Assembly: GCA_040878115.1 (NCBI GenBank)
Contig: JBBDMV010000164.1
Coordinates: forward strand, 1-50,433
Reading direction: 5' to 3'
DNA length: 50,433 nt
DNA from: JBBDMU01 sp040878115
GTDB taxonomy: Bacteria > Bacteroidota > Rhodothermia > Balneolales > Natronogracilivirgulaceae
The notes beneath the pieces are model-generated. The model saw only the letters and a list, made by a program, of their open reading frames with translations. It was not told the origin of the DNA and did not search any database. Below are positions 25,658 through 34,371 of the stretch, piece after piece; position 1 is the stretch's first letter, and the number at the start of each line of letters is the position of its first letter. Position numbers and translations under genes: made by a program.

Positions 25658-26116
25658 CTAATTATTACTTAGTTTTTCCCTGGCGTGGCGTAGGTCTTCG
25701 GGGATTTCAGGTTCGTTCTCGCTTTTGTTAAAAAATTCTTTTCTTAATTTCAGACCTTTTTTAATACCAAGAGAGGCTCCCAGCAGACTACCCATTAAAG
25801 TGATAAGCACAAAGAAGACCTGATGAATGACCATAAAAAATTGTCCGGTCACGGTGGATAAAATGACTACGGGTAAGGTCAAAAGGAAAGCCATCACATA
25901 GGGGAAATTTTCTAACAATATGGTTTTACGCGCAAAACGCTTGCTCAGCAAGTAACTCACATTGAGATAAAACAATAAAAAGCCCAGAGAAAAGACAATA
26001 CCGGTTACTCCAGGCTGATTAACATAATGTGCTATGTTTTGCGTAAACATATAAATAATCACACCCAGCATTAAGGTGGTACTTGTATAGGCAAAAGCTC
26101 TTGATATGCTATCCAT
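25658..26116 (-). CDS. Small membrane protein of unknown function
   Basis: A 152-aa protein with about four hydrophobic helices (TLMLGVIIYMFTQNI, GVTGIVFSLGFLLFYLNVSYLL, VMAFLLTLPVVILSTVTG, VFFVLITLMGSLLGASLGI) and a charged C-terminal tail. I chose the ATG at 26116 since AAAGGA precedes it; the frame extends to a TTG at 26161. It follows the EnvC-like gene by 55 bp on the same strand and is probably the last gene of that cluster. No family recognised. Confidence 0.7.
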   Translation of the reverse strand: MDSISRAFAYTSTTLMLGVIIYMFTQNIAHYVNQPGVTGIVFSLGFLLFYLNVSYLLSKRFARKTILLENFPYVMAFLLTLPVVILSTVTGQFFMVIHQVFFVLITLMGSLLGASLGIKKGLKLRKEFFNKSENEPEIPEDLRHAREKLSNN

Positions 26117-26170
26117 GAAGTTCCTTTTTTTAATATTCGTAGTTTGATAAATCCTCGTCAACCCGGTATA

Positions 26171-27502
26171 TTAATTTCTTGTAATCCACTGCTCCGGATC
26201 AAGATTAATATTTCCTTCCCTCACCATAAAAAATAACGCCTGTCCTTTCAAGGAATTGTCATCTCCTGAAAGGCCGATAATGTCACCGGCCTTAAGATGG
26301 GCATTTCTTCTTGCCCTGACTTCGCTCAAGTTGCCATATACGGTAATATACCGTCCATGATTGACGAAAATACAGGTTCCAAAACCTGGCAAAGATTGCA
26401 CAGCAAAGACATAACCATCATGAACTACTTTAACCGGACTTTGTGCCTCCGTTGCTATTTCTACTCCCGGATTATTCACTTTGGTTCCATACAGTGGGTT
26501 AACTTTATTCCCAAATTGGGCTGATATAGCCCCATATTCTACAGGCCAGGGAAGTTCGCCCTTGGCTTTGCTAAAAGATTCTTCAACGATTGTCATCTCC
26601 TCTTCGGAGGGCAAGCCAGCAGATCGAGAAGGTGAAGAATAACGGGCAATAGCGGTCTCATCACCAACGACTTCAGCCTCTGCAAGTCTTCTTTTACGCT
26701 CGGCTTCAATGATACGCAATTTATTACTTTCAGCTTCCCTTATTTCCACCTCATCATTAATAAGCTTGCTCAAAGTATCTTCCAATTCATCAACTTCCGA
26801 TTCGTATGATGCCAATCTGTCTCTCCATCTTTGGCGGTTACGGCGGGTATTCTCAACAATTTCTTGTTGTTGTGATATACCTTGCCGCTGTTTTTCTTGT
26901 TCTGACTGCTTTTCCGCCAACAGAACATCATTTTTTTCTTGATTGGCTACCAGTTCATTCTTTGTTTTTTCGAGTTCTTCCTGAGCTGCTTCAATTTGAT
27001 CAGATTGATCCTGCCTGTATTCATCAAATCGGTTAAGGTAATAAGAACGGATCAACATTTGATTTATAGATCCCGCTGTCAGGAGCAAAGCCACGTCAGG
27101 GATTCGCCCATTTTTATATAAGTAAGTAAGCGTTTTTTGATAATTCCCGATCAGCCTCTCCAGATCGTCAGCAAGTGCTTTTATAGATTGCCGATTTATA
27201 TCAATCTCTTGTAAAAGATGACGTCCTTCATCCTGTAAATTAATTATAACTTCATCCCTTAATGCAATTTCTCTTTCCAGGTTTTGATATTTTTGATAAA
27301 CACGGTTGTATTCATCGTCTACCCGGCTGATCTGTTGTTCAGCGGCTTCAATCTGCTCACGCAAAGAATTAATGTTCGATCTGGCTTTATTCTGCTCTTC
27401 CTGCAATTCCTGGCGCATACTATTATAATCCTGAGCACCGGCTGCTAGATTCAGAATAATAACCAGAAAAGCAGATAACCCTAAATAGTAAAAAAGTTTC
27501 AT
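26171..27502 (-). CDS. EnvC-like murein hydrolase activator (coiled coil + degenerate M23/LytM)
   Basis: A 443-aa exported protein: signal peptide ending near GAQ, a long coiled coil (about 25-270, rich in E, Q, R), and a C-terminal LytM domain (about 320-443). The metal ligands of active M23 peptidases are replaced: the HxxxD motif reads NNPGVEIAT, the YxHL strand reads VYGNL, and HxH reads LFFMV. It therefore cannot be a zinc endopeptidase and is likely to activate amidases during cell separation, as EnvC and NlpD do. Its start overlaps the DUF4292 gene by 4 bp, and a TPR gene precedes that. Confidence 0.9.
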   Translation of the reverse strand: MKLFYYLGLSAFLVIILNLAAGAQDYNSMRQELQEEQNKARSNINSLREQIEAAEQQISRVDDEYNRVYQKYQNLEREIALRDEVIINLQDEGRHLLQEIDINRQSIKALADDLERLIGNYQKTLTYLYKNGRIPDVALLLTAGSINQMLIRSYYLNRFDEYRQDQSDQIEAAQEELEKTKNELVANQEKNDVLLAEKQSEQEKQRQGISQQQEIVENTRRNRQRWRDRLASYESEVDELEDTLSKLINDEVEIREAESNKLRIIEAERKRRLAEAEVVGDETAIARYSSPSRSAGLPSEEEMTIVEESFSKAKGELPWPVEYGAISAQFGNKVNPLYGTKVNNPGVEIATEAQSPVKVVHDGYVFAVQSLPGFGTCIFVNHGRYITVYGNLSEVRARRNAHLKAGDIIGLSGDDNSLKGQALFFMVREGNINLDPEQWITRN

Positions 27503-28275
27503 ATGCGCTCGATCTGAATATCTTCAGGTATCTCAAGGTCAAATTCCAGGTTCGGGGGGTTTACTTCCAGCGAACGGATTAATAAAAAAATATTGGATTT
27601 TTGGTCTGAACTCAAAATCTGTATCCTACGAGGCAGTCTATAACCTTCAACCATTACGTGGTCCTGAAAAACAAATATCGAAAATGCCTCGGGAGACTCT
27701 GTAGGGTATTCAACACGGGTAATATGCAGATCATCTCTGTCCAGATAAAAACGGCTTCCATCATCCATCACGATTAAATAAGCTTCATCATTCATCAACA
27801 CCTGTTCGGGCCCGTACTTTCGGATGTCAGGATTCATGATCTCAACTAAGTTCATTGCCGTGATACCGTTAAGGTAATGATAGGCGGCATCCTCTTTTGA
27901 AAACCGTTGAGCGTACTCATCTATACGATTGTACAGGGTTACCGAGTCCTCCATACTTAGCACCCTTCCACCTTCGATGCCCAGTGTGTTGCGTACACGC
28001 AACAGGCTTGTATCACGGTTTGATGTGAAGTATATCGTAGCGCGCTCGCTCTCACCCGGACGACTAATCTGGGCACGTGCTTTACCTTCTATAGACTGCA
28101 AAAAGGGATCATAGTTCGGCATTTCAGCAAATAGTTCCGATGCATTTAATTCTGTAGTCGAATACTCATCATCATCCATTACTACGGATGACGGAGCACA
28201 ACTGCTCAGCAACAAAGCAGACAATATTAGTATAGCAGGCACCAATGCTGTGCCTTTAAAAAATATATAATTCAA
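27499..28275 (-). CDS. DUF4292 lipoprotein
   Basis: A 258-aa lipoprotein with Cys26 (LLSSC). The body fits DUF4292, a LolA/LppX-like fold expected to bind a lipid or lipoprotein (EGKARAQISRPGESERATIYF, LLRVRNTLGIEGGRVL, PRRIQIL). The only start that keeps the signal peptide is a TTG at 28275, 7 bases after the stop of the TPR gene; no ATG is available. The stop overlaps the EnvC-like start. In this phylum the set TPR-DUF4292-EnvC is conserved, which suggests a role in envelope maintenance. Confidence 0.88.
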   Translation of the reverse strand: MNYIFFKGTALVPAILILSALLLSSCAPSSVVMDDDEYSTTELNASELFAEMPNYDPFLQSIEGKARAQISRPGESERATIYFTSNRDTSLLRVRNTLGIEGGRVLSMEDSVTLYNRIDEYAQRFSKEDAAYHYLNGITAMNLVEIMNPDIRKYGPEQVLMNDEAYLIVMDDGSRFYLDRDDLHITRVEYPTESPEAFSIFVFQDHVMVEGYRLPRRIQILSSDQKSNIFLLIRSLEVNPPNLEFDLEIPEDIQIERI

Positions 28276-28282
28276 GGTTAGT

Positions 28283-30034
28283 TTAGCTTAATTTTTCTTG
28301 CAAATGGGTTCTCGAATCGTCTTCTTCAAGGGCTTTCCGCCACCAATGCGCGGCTTTTTCCAGATCACCTAATTTTTCATAAACGTCACCCATGTGCTCC
28401 ATTACCTCGGCACTGGTTGATCCTGCATTTAAGGACGATTCAATATATTCTTTGGCTTTTTCATACTCCTCCAGCTTAAAAAAGATATAACCCAGGGTAT
28501 CCAAATAAGTAGAATTATCAGGGTTTATCGATAATGCTTTTTTAGCCATATCTTTGGCTTCGTTTATCCTTTCATTCTGCTCAGCCAGGTAATAGGCATA
28601 ATTATTAAGGGTAACGTCGTTCTCGGAATCGTAACGTATAGCATTTTCGTAGGCTTCATTAGCAGGTTCCCACTTCTCTGTCGAAGCATAAGAATCACCA
28701 AGTGTCCCCAAAATAACAGATTTAAGTGGTGCGCGGGCCGGCATTTCCGATGCACTTTTCAGCCACTTGATTGCATTTTCATTATCATCCGACAAGAAAT
28801 ATGCACCACCTAGAAAGAATTGAATGGTGGCATCATCAGGTACTTTCTCATCGGCTTGCAGCCCTACTTCAATGGTTTCTTCATGCCGACTCTGCATTTG
28901 CAGGAATTGGAGACGCTGTTTCCAGGCAATTTCATTATTAGGCATAAGCTTGGTAGTCCTCTCCAAATGGACAAGAGCTCTGTTGTAATCCTCAATCATG
29001 CTGTAATACTCTGCAGCCAGGGCATGGCTTAAGCCGAAGTCACTATTTTTATCAACCATGGTTTCAACCATGGTTTGCACGGTTTCAAAATACTTTTCGT
29101 TGCCCTGCTCTTGTGCAGATTTGCTTAACATATACTGGACCAGTTCAACCTTGTCCATTTCACCGACTAACGGGTCAGCGACAATTGAATTCATAATTTC
29201 ACCACCAGTTTGCCAGTCACCTTCATTAATGTAAATATCTGACAAACTAATCAGGGTCTCGGGATCCCGCGGATTTCGCTGCATGGCATCCTCGAGAACT
29301 TCTTTGGCCTCACCAGGCTGATTGCTTTCCAGGTAAAACTGACTAAGTGTATGAAGCGTACGTAAATTACCCGGTGAGAGCTTTCGAATTTGCTCCAATT
29401 CGTCAATAGCAGCATCTGAATCACCCAAACTCGTGAAATTCTGAAATCGCTGGTAATGCACTGAGCGTTCTGAACCTCTTAAATTAAGGATCTTCTCATA
29501 AGTTTCGTTAGATTCTTCATAACGACCTTGATTGGACTTTACCGAAGCGATCAAAAACAAGACATCTAAATCATTCGGATTAACTTTCAGAATAGCATTC
29601 AACTCGTCCAGAGAATCATCAATCTTGCCAAGGCGGCGAAACGCATCCGAAAGCTTAAGCCTGTTCCATTTGTTATCCGGCATTATTTCAACAGCCTTTT
29701 GACCATAATACACGGCATTAGTTAAATCCTCCAGTTCCAGATAAGCATCCAACAAGGCATAGTTTATACCGAAACTTCCGGGGTGCAGGCTTTTTGCAAG
29801 TTTTAAGTAATCAACTGCATGTTCATAGTCTCCGATCTCAAACTGGGTAATACCTTTTATATAAAGAGATTGAGCTTCAATCAAAGCTTCGGCGGAAGGC
29901 TCCTCATGTAAAGCCCCGGCCACATCTTGTCGCCCTTCGGAATTACAATTGCCAGAACTTTGCTGCACCTCACCACTGGCTGAACATGAAGCAAACGCTA
30001 AGCAGGAAATTAAAGCAACTGTCAGAACTTTCAT
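28283..30034 (-). CDS. TPR-repeat lipoprotein
   Basis: A 583-aa lipoprotein (Cys17 in FASC) made of about a dozen tetratricopeptide repeats through the whole mature part (for example LEDLTNAVYYGQKAVEIMP, GKIDDSLDELNAILKVNP, EEYEKAKEYIESSLNAG, GDLEKAAHWWRKALEED). TPR superhelices bind peptides or proteins; here it probably forms a scaffold at the inner face of the outer membrane with the DUF4292 and EnvC-like proteins of the same operon. No catalytic domain seen. Confidence 0.92.
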   Translation of the reverse strand: MKVLTVALISCLAFASCSASGEVQQSSGNCNSEGRQDVAGALHEEPSAEALIEAQSLYIKGITQFEIGDYEHAVDYLKLAKSLHPGSFGINYALLDAYLELEDLTNAVYYGQKAVEIMPDNKWNRLKLSDAFRRLGKIDDSLDELNAILKVNPNDLDVLFLIASVKSNQGRYEESNETYEKILNLRGSERSVHYQRFQNFTSLGDSDAAIDELEQIRKLSPGNLRTLHTLSQFYLESNQPGEAKEVLEDAMQRNPRDPETLISLSDIYINEGDWQTGGEIMNSIVADPLVGEMDKVELVQYMLSKSAQEQGNEKYFETVQTMVETMVDKNSDFGLSHALAAEYYSMIEDYNRALVHLERTTKLMPNNEIAWKQRLQFLQMQSRHEETIEVGLQADEKVPDDATIQFFLGGAYFLSDDNENAIKWLKSASEMPARAPLKSVILGTLGDSYASTEKWEPANEAYENAIRYDSENDVTLNNYAYYLAEQNERINEAKDMAKKALSINPDNSTYLDTLGYIFFKLEEYEKAKEYIESSLNAGSTSAEVMEHMGDVYEKLGDLEKAAHWWRKALEEDDSRTHLQEKLS

Positions 30035-30141
30035 TATCTTTTTTTGGAGTATAATACTTCAACGTAATGCATGAATGTAAGAACTATAAACGGGATACGC
30101 TCGTCTATCGTGCGATTTAACAAATAACCCCAAATTGTTAA

Positions 30142-30888
30142 CTAAACACTACCGGACTCGCCCTTGATAACTGCTCTCCATTCATTTAATTCTCCGAAAG
30201 CTTCCACCATTCGTGAGCCATACCAACTGAACCATTGGCCGTCAATCAACACAACGGAAGAGTTGGGGCAACATTGAACAACTTCCTGAACATGCTTCTC
30301 CTTAAAAGGAAATGGTTCTGAGCTTAAAAGAATAAACTCAGGCTGAGCATCCGCCAGTTTCTCCAGAATGATTTCAGGATAACGCTTTTCTTCAGCATAA
30401 ATGTTTTCCAGCCCCCATTGCTGCATTACATCATTTATGTAGGTATCGCCGCCCACGCTCATCCAGGGTTTGCGCCAAATGAAATATGCCGCGGTTGCGG
30501 GTTTGATCAACGGAATTCTACCCATTTCCCGCTTCACGGCTGAAAGTATTTTACTGGCCTGCTTTTCCCGGCCCAGAAGCCTCCCGAGCTCATGTATTGA
30601 AGCCATGGCATCTTTCACAGTCTTTACATCTGTTACATGTACATGAGTAAAGCCCCTGAGTTCTTCTACATCCCTTTTTCGGTTTTCTTCCTTGCTGGCA
30701 ATAACAAAGTCAGGCTTTAGCTGTTTTATTTTGTCGATCTTTGGGTTTTTGGTCCCGCCAATAACCTTGATGTCCTTCACCTTGTGAGCCGGGCGCTCAC
30801 AAAACCGCGTTCTCCCCACGATCTGGTCCTGCAGCTCAAAATCAAACAACATTTCTGTGAAGCTCGGCACAAGACTTATAATTCTCAT
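30142..30888 (-). CDS. Helical-backbone metal receptor (BtuF-like), no signal peptide
   Basis: A 248-aa protein of the BtuF/FepB-type substrate-binding fold: RIISLVPSFTEMLFDF at the very start, GRTRFCERPA, VIGGTKNPKIDKIKQLKPDFVIA, and VHVTDVKTVKDAMASIHELGRLLG, then PWMSVGGDTYINDVMQQWGLENI in the C-lobe. Relatives bind cobalamin, haem or iron chelates in the periplasm. This one begins directly with the fold and has no secretion signal and no transporter genes beside it, so it may be cytoplasmic. Many genomes hold such stand-alone versions; ligand unknown. Confidence 0.85.
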   Translation of the reverse strand: MRIISLVPSFTEMLFDFELQDQIVGRTRFCERPAHKVKDIKVIGGTKNPKIDKIKQLKPDFVIASKEENRKRDVEELRGFTHVHVTDVKTVKDAMASIHELGRLLGREKQASKILSAVKREMGRIPLIKPATAAYFIWRKPWMSVGGDTYINDVMQQWGLENIYAEEKRYPEIILEKLADAQPEFILLSSEPFPFKEKHVQEVVQCCPNSSVVLIDGQWFSWYGSRMVEAFGELNEWRAVIKGESGSV

Positions 30889-31028
30889 GAAAGCATGTTT
30901 AAATAAAATCCGTATAAATGACTGTTCATAAACGAGTTTTCCATAATCAAATCCCGGACTTTAGAGAAGCTACATGATTGACTAATCTCCAATATAAGAA
31001 ACAACTGTTTATGCCTTTCGCAACCTAT

Positions 31029-31604
31029 TTATTCCGGGACTTTTTTCTTAGTCAAATCGGCCTGGTTCAGCGCATCTACAAAACGAATAAAATTTTTAAC
31101 CTGAGAATCGAGCAGCCTTTTCGTAAAATCATCATCAGGGCCTTCGTCTTCATCAAACATCTTGCTTACTTTTGTTATGAACACTCGCTCCGGGAAATTG
31201 AAAGTGTAACGGTAACCACACACATGCTGGAGCTGCTCTATGCTTCTTAGCGCCCCGAATTTTCCATCCGATTCACCGATATAGCTAACCGGTACTTTTG
31301 AAAATGCCCTCGGATAAGGAAGATAATCAATAAATAATTTAAGGATGCCCGGATACGAACCATTATATTCGGGTACTACAAACACCATACCATCAGCAGA
31401 TATAATTTTCTCATTGAACTGCTTAATAGAGGGAATATCACCGCTATATTGGCCGCCGGCTGTATCTGCAACAGGGAAGTCACATAAGTTGACAACGAAA
31501 GCATCAACATCGAGTGCGCGGTATTTTTCACAAACAAATTCAGCGACTTTTAAAGCATTTGAGCCGGGGCGGTCTGTACCGCTGATAACTGCAAGTTTAA
31601 TCAT
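31029..31604 (-). CDS. NAD(P)H-dependent FMN reductase
   Basis: A 191-aa flavodoxin-fold protein of the NADPH-dependent FMN reductase family. GTDRPGSNALKVAEFV at the N-terminus binds the FMN phosphate, and VVPEYNGSYPGILKLFIDYL holds the PEYN motif typical of the family. It would reduce flavin, quinones or azo compounds in the cytoplasm. It sits 140 bp upstream of the BtuF-like gene on the same strand and is divergent from amt; a functional link is not shown. Confidence 0.92.
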   Translation of the reverse strand: MIKLAVISGTDRPGSNALKVAEFVCEKYRALDVDAFVVNLCDFPVADTAGGQYSGDIPSIKQFNEKIISADGMVFVVPEYNGSYPGILKLFIDYLPYPRAFSKVPVSYIGESDGKFGALRSIEQLQHVCGYRYTFNFPERVFITKVSKMFDEDEGPDDDFTKRLLDSQVKNFIRFVDALNQADLTKKKVPE

Positions 31605-31758
31605 GTAACATTGTTTTTAATCTTTGTTTCCAAATAAGATAAGATGAACAGAGAAGGATAACCGTAATTTCCTGAAATAAATCATGCCTTAATAAAAGCG
31701 GTTTTCCAAGTATTTATCATTAATAAGTAAAGGTAATTGATATTTTTTACTTAAATAT

Positions 31759-31789
31759 TTTGACTTTAAAAATAATAGACTTAAATTTT
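31759..31789 (+). promoter_or_regulatory. Probable promoter of amt
   Basis: TTTG at 31759-31762 and TAAATTTT at 31782-31789, exactly 19 bases apart, matching the TTTG-N19-TAnnTTTG promoter of Bacteroidota except the last base. The expected start point is about 25 bases before the amt ATG. Confidence 0.45.
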
Positions 31790-31820
31790 TCTGTCATTTA
31801 TCAATTAAACTTAAATTAAT

Positions 31821-33272
31821 ATGAGAATTTACTCACACGCCATTACTTTATTACTATTCATTTTTCTGTTAACCACTTCTGCATTTGCAGAAACGGCCGT
31901 ACAGGAAAATGCCGTATCAGAAGATGTTATTCATAAAGCATCATATACATTGGCTCAAATAGAAACCACGGATTCCTATTCCTCTGTCGAAGAATTCCAG
32001 GATTCTCCCGAATATGCCAAATTCATTGTAGATAACCTTTGGATTCTTATCGGAGCCATTCTGGTCTTTATCATGCACCTGGGTTTCGCATCCGTAGAAA
32101 GCGGGCTCACCCCGGCTAAGAACACGGTCAACGTCATCTATAAAAACGTTTTCATTCTATGCGTCGGCATCATTACATACGCCGTAATTGGGTTTCAGTT
32201 AATGTACCCCGGAGACTTTAATGGGTTCCTCGGCTTTGGGGGATTCGGAATAGGCTTTGATCCTAATGATGCTTTTAATTACCTAACCCCAGCTTATGGA
32301 ATGGAAATGACCATATGGTCTGATTTTATTTTCCAGGGGATGTTCGCCGCGACCGCAGCAACTATTGTTTCGGGCTGTGTTACGGGCCGTGTAAAACTTT
32401 CAGCCTTTATGATCTTCGGTACCCTTCTCGTTGCCATCTCCTACCCGATTACCGGGAGCTGGTTATGGGGAGGCGGATGGTTAGCTGAAATGGGGTTCTA
32501 TGATTTTGCCGGATCTACTTTAGTACATGCCGTCGGCGGTTTTGCAGGCCTTGCGTGTGTCATCCTTTTAGGTGCAAGAAAAGGCAAGTATGAAGATGGC
32601 AAAGTAAAATTGATACCAGGCCACAATATCCCGCTGGCAACAGTCGGTGTTTATTTACTTTGGTTCGGATGGTTTGGGTTCAACGGAGCTTCCGTTTTGA
32701 GCGCCGATCCTATCGCGGTTTCTTATGTATTTGTTACAACCGCCCTGGCCGCATCTGCCGGAGCTCTTGGATCCATGGTTGTCACTAATATTATAATGAA
32801 ACATAATGATGCCCCAATGGCTTTGAATGGCATTCTTGCCGGCCTTGTAGGCATCACTGCAGGCGCCGATGTTGTATCACCGGTTAGTTCAGTGGTTATT
32901 GGTTTATTAGCCGGCGGCCTTGTTGTGGTAGCTATCAATGCCCTCGACAAAGTCAAAATCGACGACCCGGTAGGCGCAATTTCGGTACACGGGATATGCG
33001 GTATCTGGGGGACACTCGCTGTTGGCATTTTTTCTGCTGAAGCAAGTTTCATGGTTCAGCTTATAGGCAGCACATCTATTATAGGGTTCACATTACTTTT
33101 CTCATTTGCTGTCTTTGGGCTTCTTAAAGCCACAATGGGAGTGCGGGTAACTGAAGAAATCGAATATCATGGCCTTGATGCCTCAGAGCATGGCAACCAT
33201 GCTTATCCTGACTTTGCCCGTGTCGCCATAACAAATGGCAATGAAACTGAAGAACCGGTCATTCCGGCTTAA
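31821..33272 (+). CDS. amt: Ammonium transporter
   Basis: An Amt/Rh channel for ammonium uptake across the inner membrane. The 483-aa sequence has a Sec signal (TTSAFA at about 20-25), an extra periplasmic segment of about 45 residues, then 11 expected helices. Both pore histidines are visible: STLVHAVGGFAGL and SVHGICGIWGTLAVGI. The periplasmic and phenylalanine-gate regions (WSDFIFQGMFAATA) are in place. Length exceeds the usual 400-430 because of the N-terminal extension. It is followed 33 bp later by a TorF-like porin gene; no PII (glnK) gene is adjacent, which is unusual for amt. Confidence 0.95.
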   Translation: MRIYSHAITLLLFIFLLTTSAFAETAVQENAVSEDVIHKASYTLAQIETTDSYSSVEEFQDSPEYAKFIVDNLWILIGAILVFIMHLGFASVESGLTPAKNTVNVIYKNVFILCVGIITYAVIGFQLMYPGDFNGFLGFGGFGIGFDPNDAFNYLTPAYGMEMTIWSDFIFQGMFAATAATIVSGCVTGRVKLSAFMIFGTLLVAISYPITGSWLWGGGWLAEMGFYDFAGSTLVHAVGGFAGLACVILLGARKGKYEDGKVKLIPGHNIPLATVGVYLLWFGWFGFNGASVLSADPIAVSYVFVTTALAASAGALGSMVVTNIIMKHNDAPMALNGILAGLVGITAGADVVSPVSSVVIGLLAGGLVVVAINALDKVKIDDPVGAISVHGICGIWGTLAVGIFSAEASFMVQLIGSTSIIGFTLLFSFAVFGLLKATMGVRVTEEIEYHGLDASEHGNHAYPDFARVAITNGNETEEPVIPA

Positions 33273-33305
33273 TCTTCCTCATCCCAACATTTAAAAACTA
33301 ACAAC

Positions 33306-33986
33306 ATGAAAACTACTTTAAAAACAGTATTTATTTTATTTAGCTTAGCCTTTATGGCCTCGGCAGAGGCAAAAGCGCAGGAAGCCATTAATCTTGATCT
33401 AGACATTGCCAGCCGATATGTATGGAGAGGAACGGACTTTGGCAATTCACCGAGCCTTCAGCCTGGAATATCCTTCGCTGCGGGCAACCTTAAAATCGGC
33501 GGCTGGGCTGCTTTCGCTACCACCGGCTCGGCTGCTGGCTCTGAAATTGACTGGTTTGCGGCTTACAGCCTTGATCTGGGGGGAAGCGGCGGCCTGGCGT
33601 TTTCGATTACAGATTATACCTTCCCGGATGACCCCGCGACAAACTACTTTGATTCAGAAGCTCATTTTCTAGAGCTCGGGGCTGGCTATACAGGACCCGA
33701 GAGTTTTCCCGTAAGTCTTACGGCGGGCGTTTTTGTCACCAACGATAATGATAATTCCGTATACGCAGAAATAGGTTATCCGGTTTCAGCTTTTGATGTG
33801 TTTGTTGGATTCACACCTCACGAGGCCGAAATGTACGGTACCGGCAAAGCCGGGGTGATCAATTCAGGCATAAGTACCGGCCGGGAAATCCAGGTATCCG
33901 AAACATTCAGCTTCACGCTGACATCAACGGCTATCATGAATTTTTATGACGAAAATGCTTTCTTCCTCGTCGGCATAAGCCTTTGA
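33306..33986 (+). CDS. TorF-family putative porin
   Basis: A 226-aa outer-membrane beta-barrel protein. The signal peptide ends at SAEAKAQ; the mature start, INLDLDIASRYVWRGTDFGNSPSLQPGI, is the hallmark of the TorF/Gcw_chp family (variants of SNYVFRGISQ). Alternating strands with aromatic ends fill the rest and the last residues are VGISL. It is only 33 bp after amt and very likely co-transcribed, so it may bring ammonium or small nitrogen compounds through the outer membrane; that role is inference. Confidence 0.85.
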   Translation: MKTTLKTVFILFSLAFMASAEAKAQEAINLDLDIASRYVWRGTDFGNSPSLQPGISFAAGNLKIGGWAAFATTGSAAGSEIDWFAAYSLDLGGSGGLAFSITDYTFPDDPATNYFDSEAHFLELGAGYTGPESFPVSLTAGVFVTNDNDNSVYAEIGYPVSAFDVFVGFTPHEAEMYGTGKAGVINSGISTGREIQVSETFSFTLTSTAIMNFYDENAFFLVGISL

Positions 33987-34347
33987 CTCTACCAAACCTA
34001 ATATATAGGAAAATACCCTGCCAAACAGGTAGCAGGGCCTGAATTCCTCCAGCGTTTATCCACTGCTTCTCCGGAGCTACTCCGGGAATTCCCGGAGTAG
34101 CTCCGGAGAAGCAGTGGGCAAGCAACGGAGTAATCTAAAGCAAGAGCAGAAGGGGAAGGGCCGAAGCCATGGGCGATTTAAAGGGGGCAATGGTGCTTAT
34201 AGCTCACGCAAAAGGAGAGCGGATGGCTGGGCAAGATCATCTAAGATAAAAATGGCAAGGTTCTTCTTTAGCTTTAACTTCTGAAACTCATCTAACCATG
34301 CTGGCTTGTTCTTGTATGATTGTCCTTTAACCACTCGCTGATTGGTT
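33987..34347. other. Convergent intergenic region with a large palindrome
   Basis: 361 bp between torF and rarA. It holds a small hairpin without T-tract (CCCTGC 34016-34021 / GCAGGG 34032-34037), the 58-bp palindrome at 34060-34117, and a strong terminator starting at 34329. The stretch 34140-34320 has only a very short open frame near 34169 and no recognisable feature. Confidence 0.6.
34060..34117. repeat. 58-bp perfect palindrome
   Basis: The two 29-bp halves (34060-34088 and 34089-34117) are exact reverse complements with no spacer; the outer arm begins CCACTGCTTCTCCGGAGC and the centre is GGGAATTCCC. CTCCGGAG, itself a palindrome, occurs inside each half. No T-run follows, so it is not a standard terminator. 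It would form a cruciform in DNA or a tight hairpin in RNA. Confidence 0.9.
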
Positions 34348-34371
34348 TCAGCGGGTGGTTCTTTTTTTCTC
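34329..34371 (+). terminator. Rho-independent terminator overlapping the rarA stop
   Basis: AACCACTCGCTGA (34329-34341) and TCAGCGGGTGGTT (34348-34360) pair over 13 bp with one G-T, loop TTGGTT, then CTTTTTTTCTC. It ends plus-strand transcripts, probably of amt-torF. Its right arm is also the last codons and stop of rarA. Confidence 0.75.

Noticed and set aside
34060..34117. Reading the palindrome as a rho-independent terminator
   Set aside because: No T-tract on either side, and a standard terminator lies further on.
34177..34260. Very short frame after the palindrome (starts MGDLKGAM)
   Set aside because: About 26 codons with no good ribosome site and no recognisable similarity.
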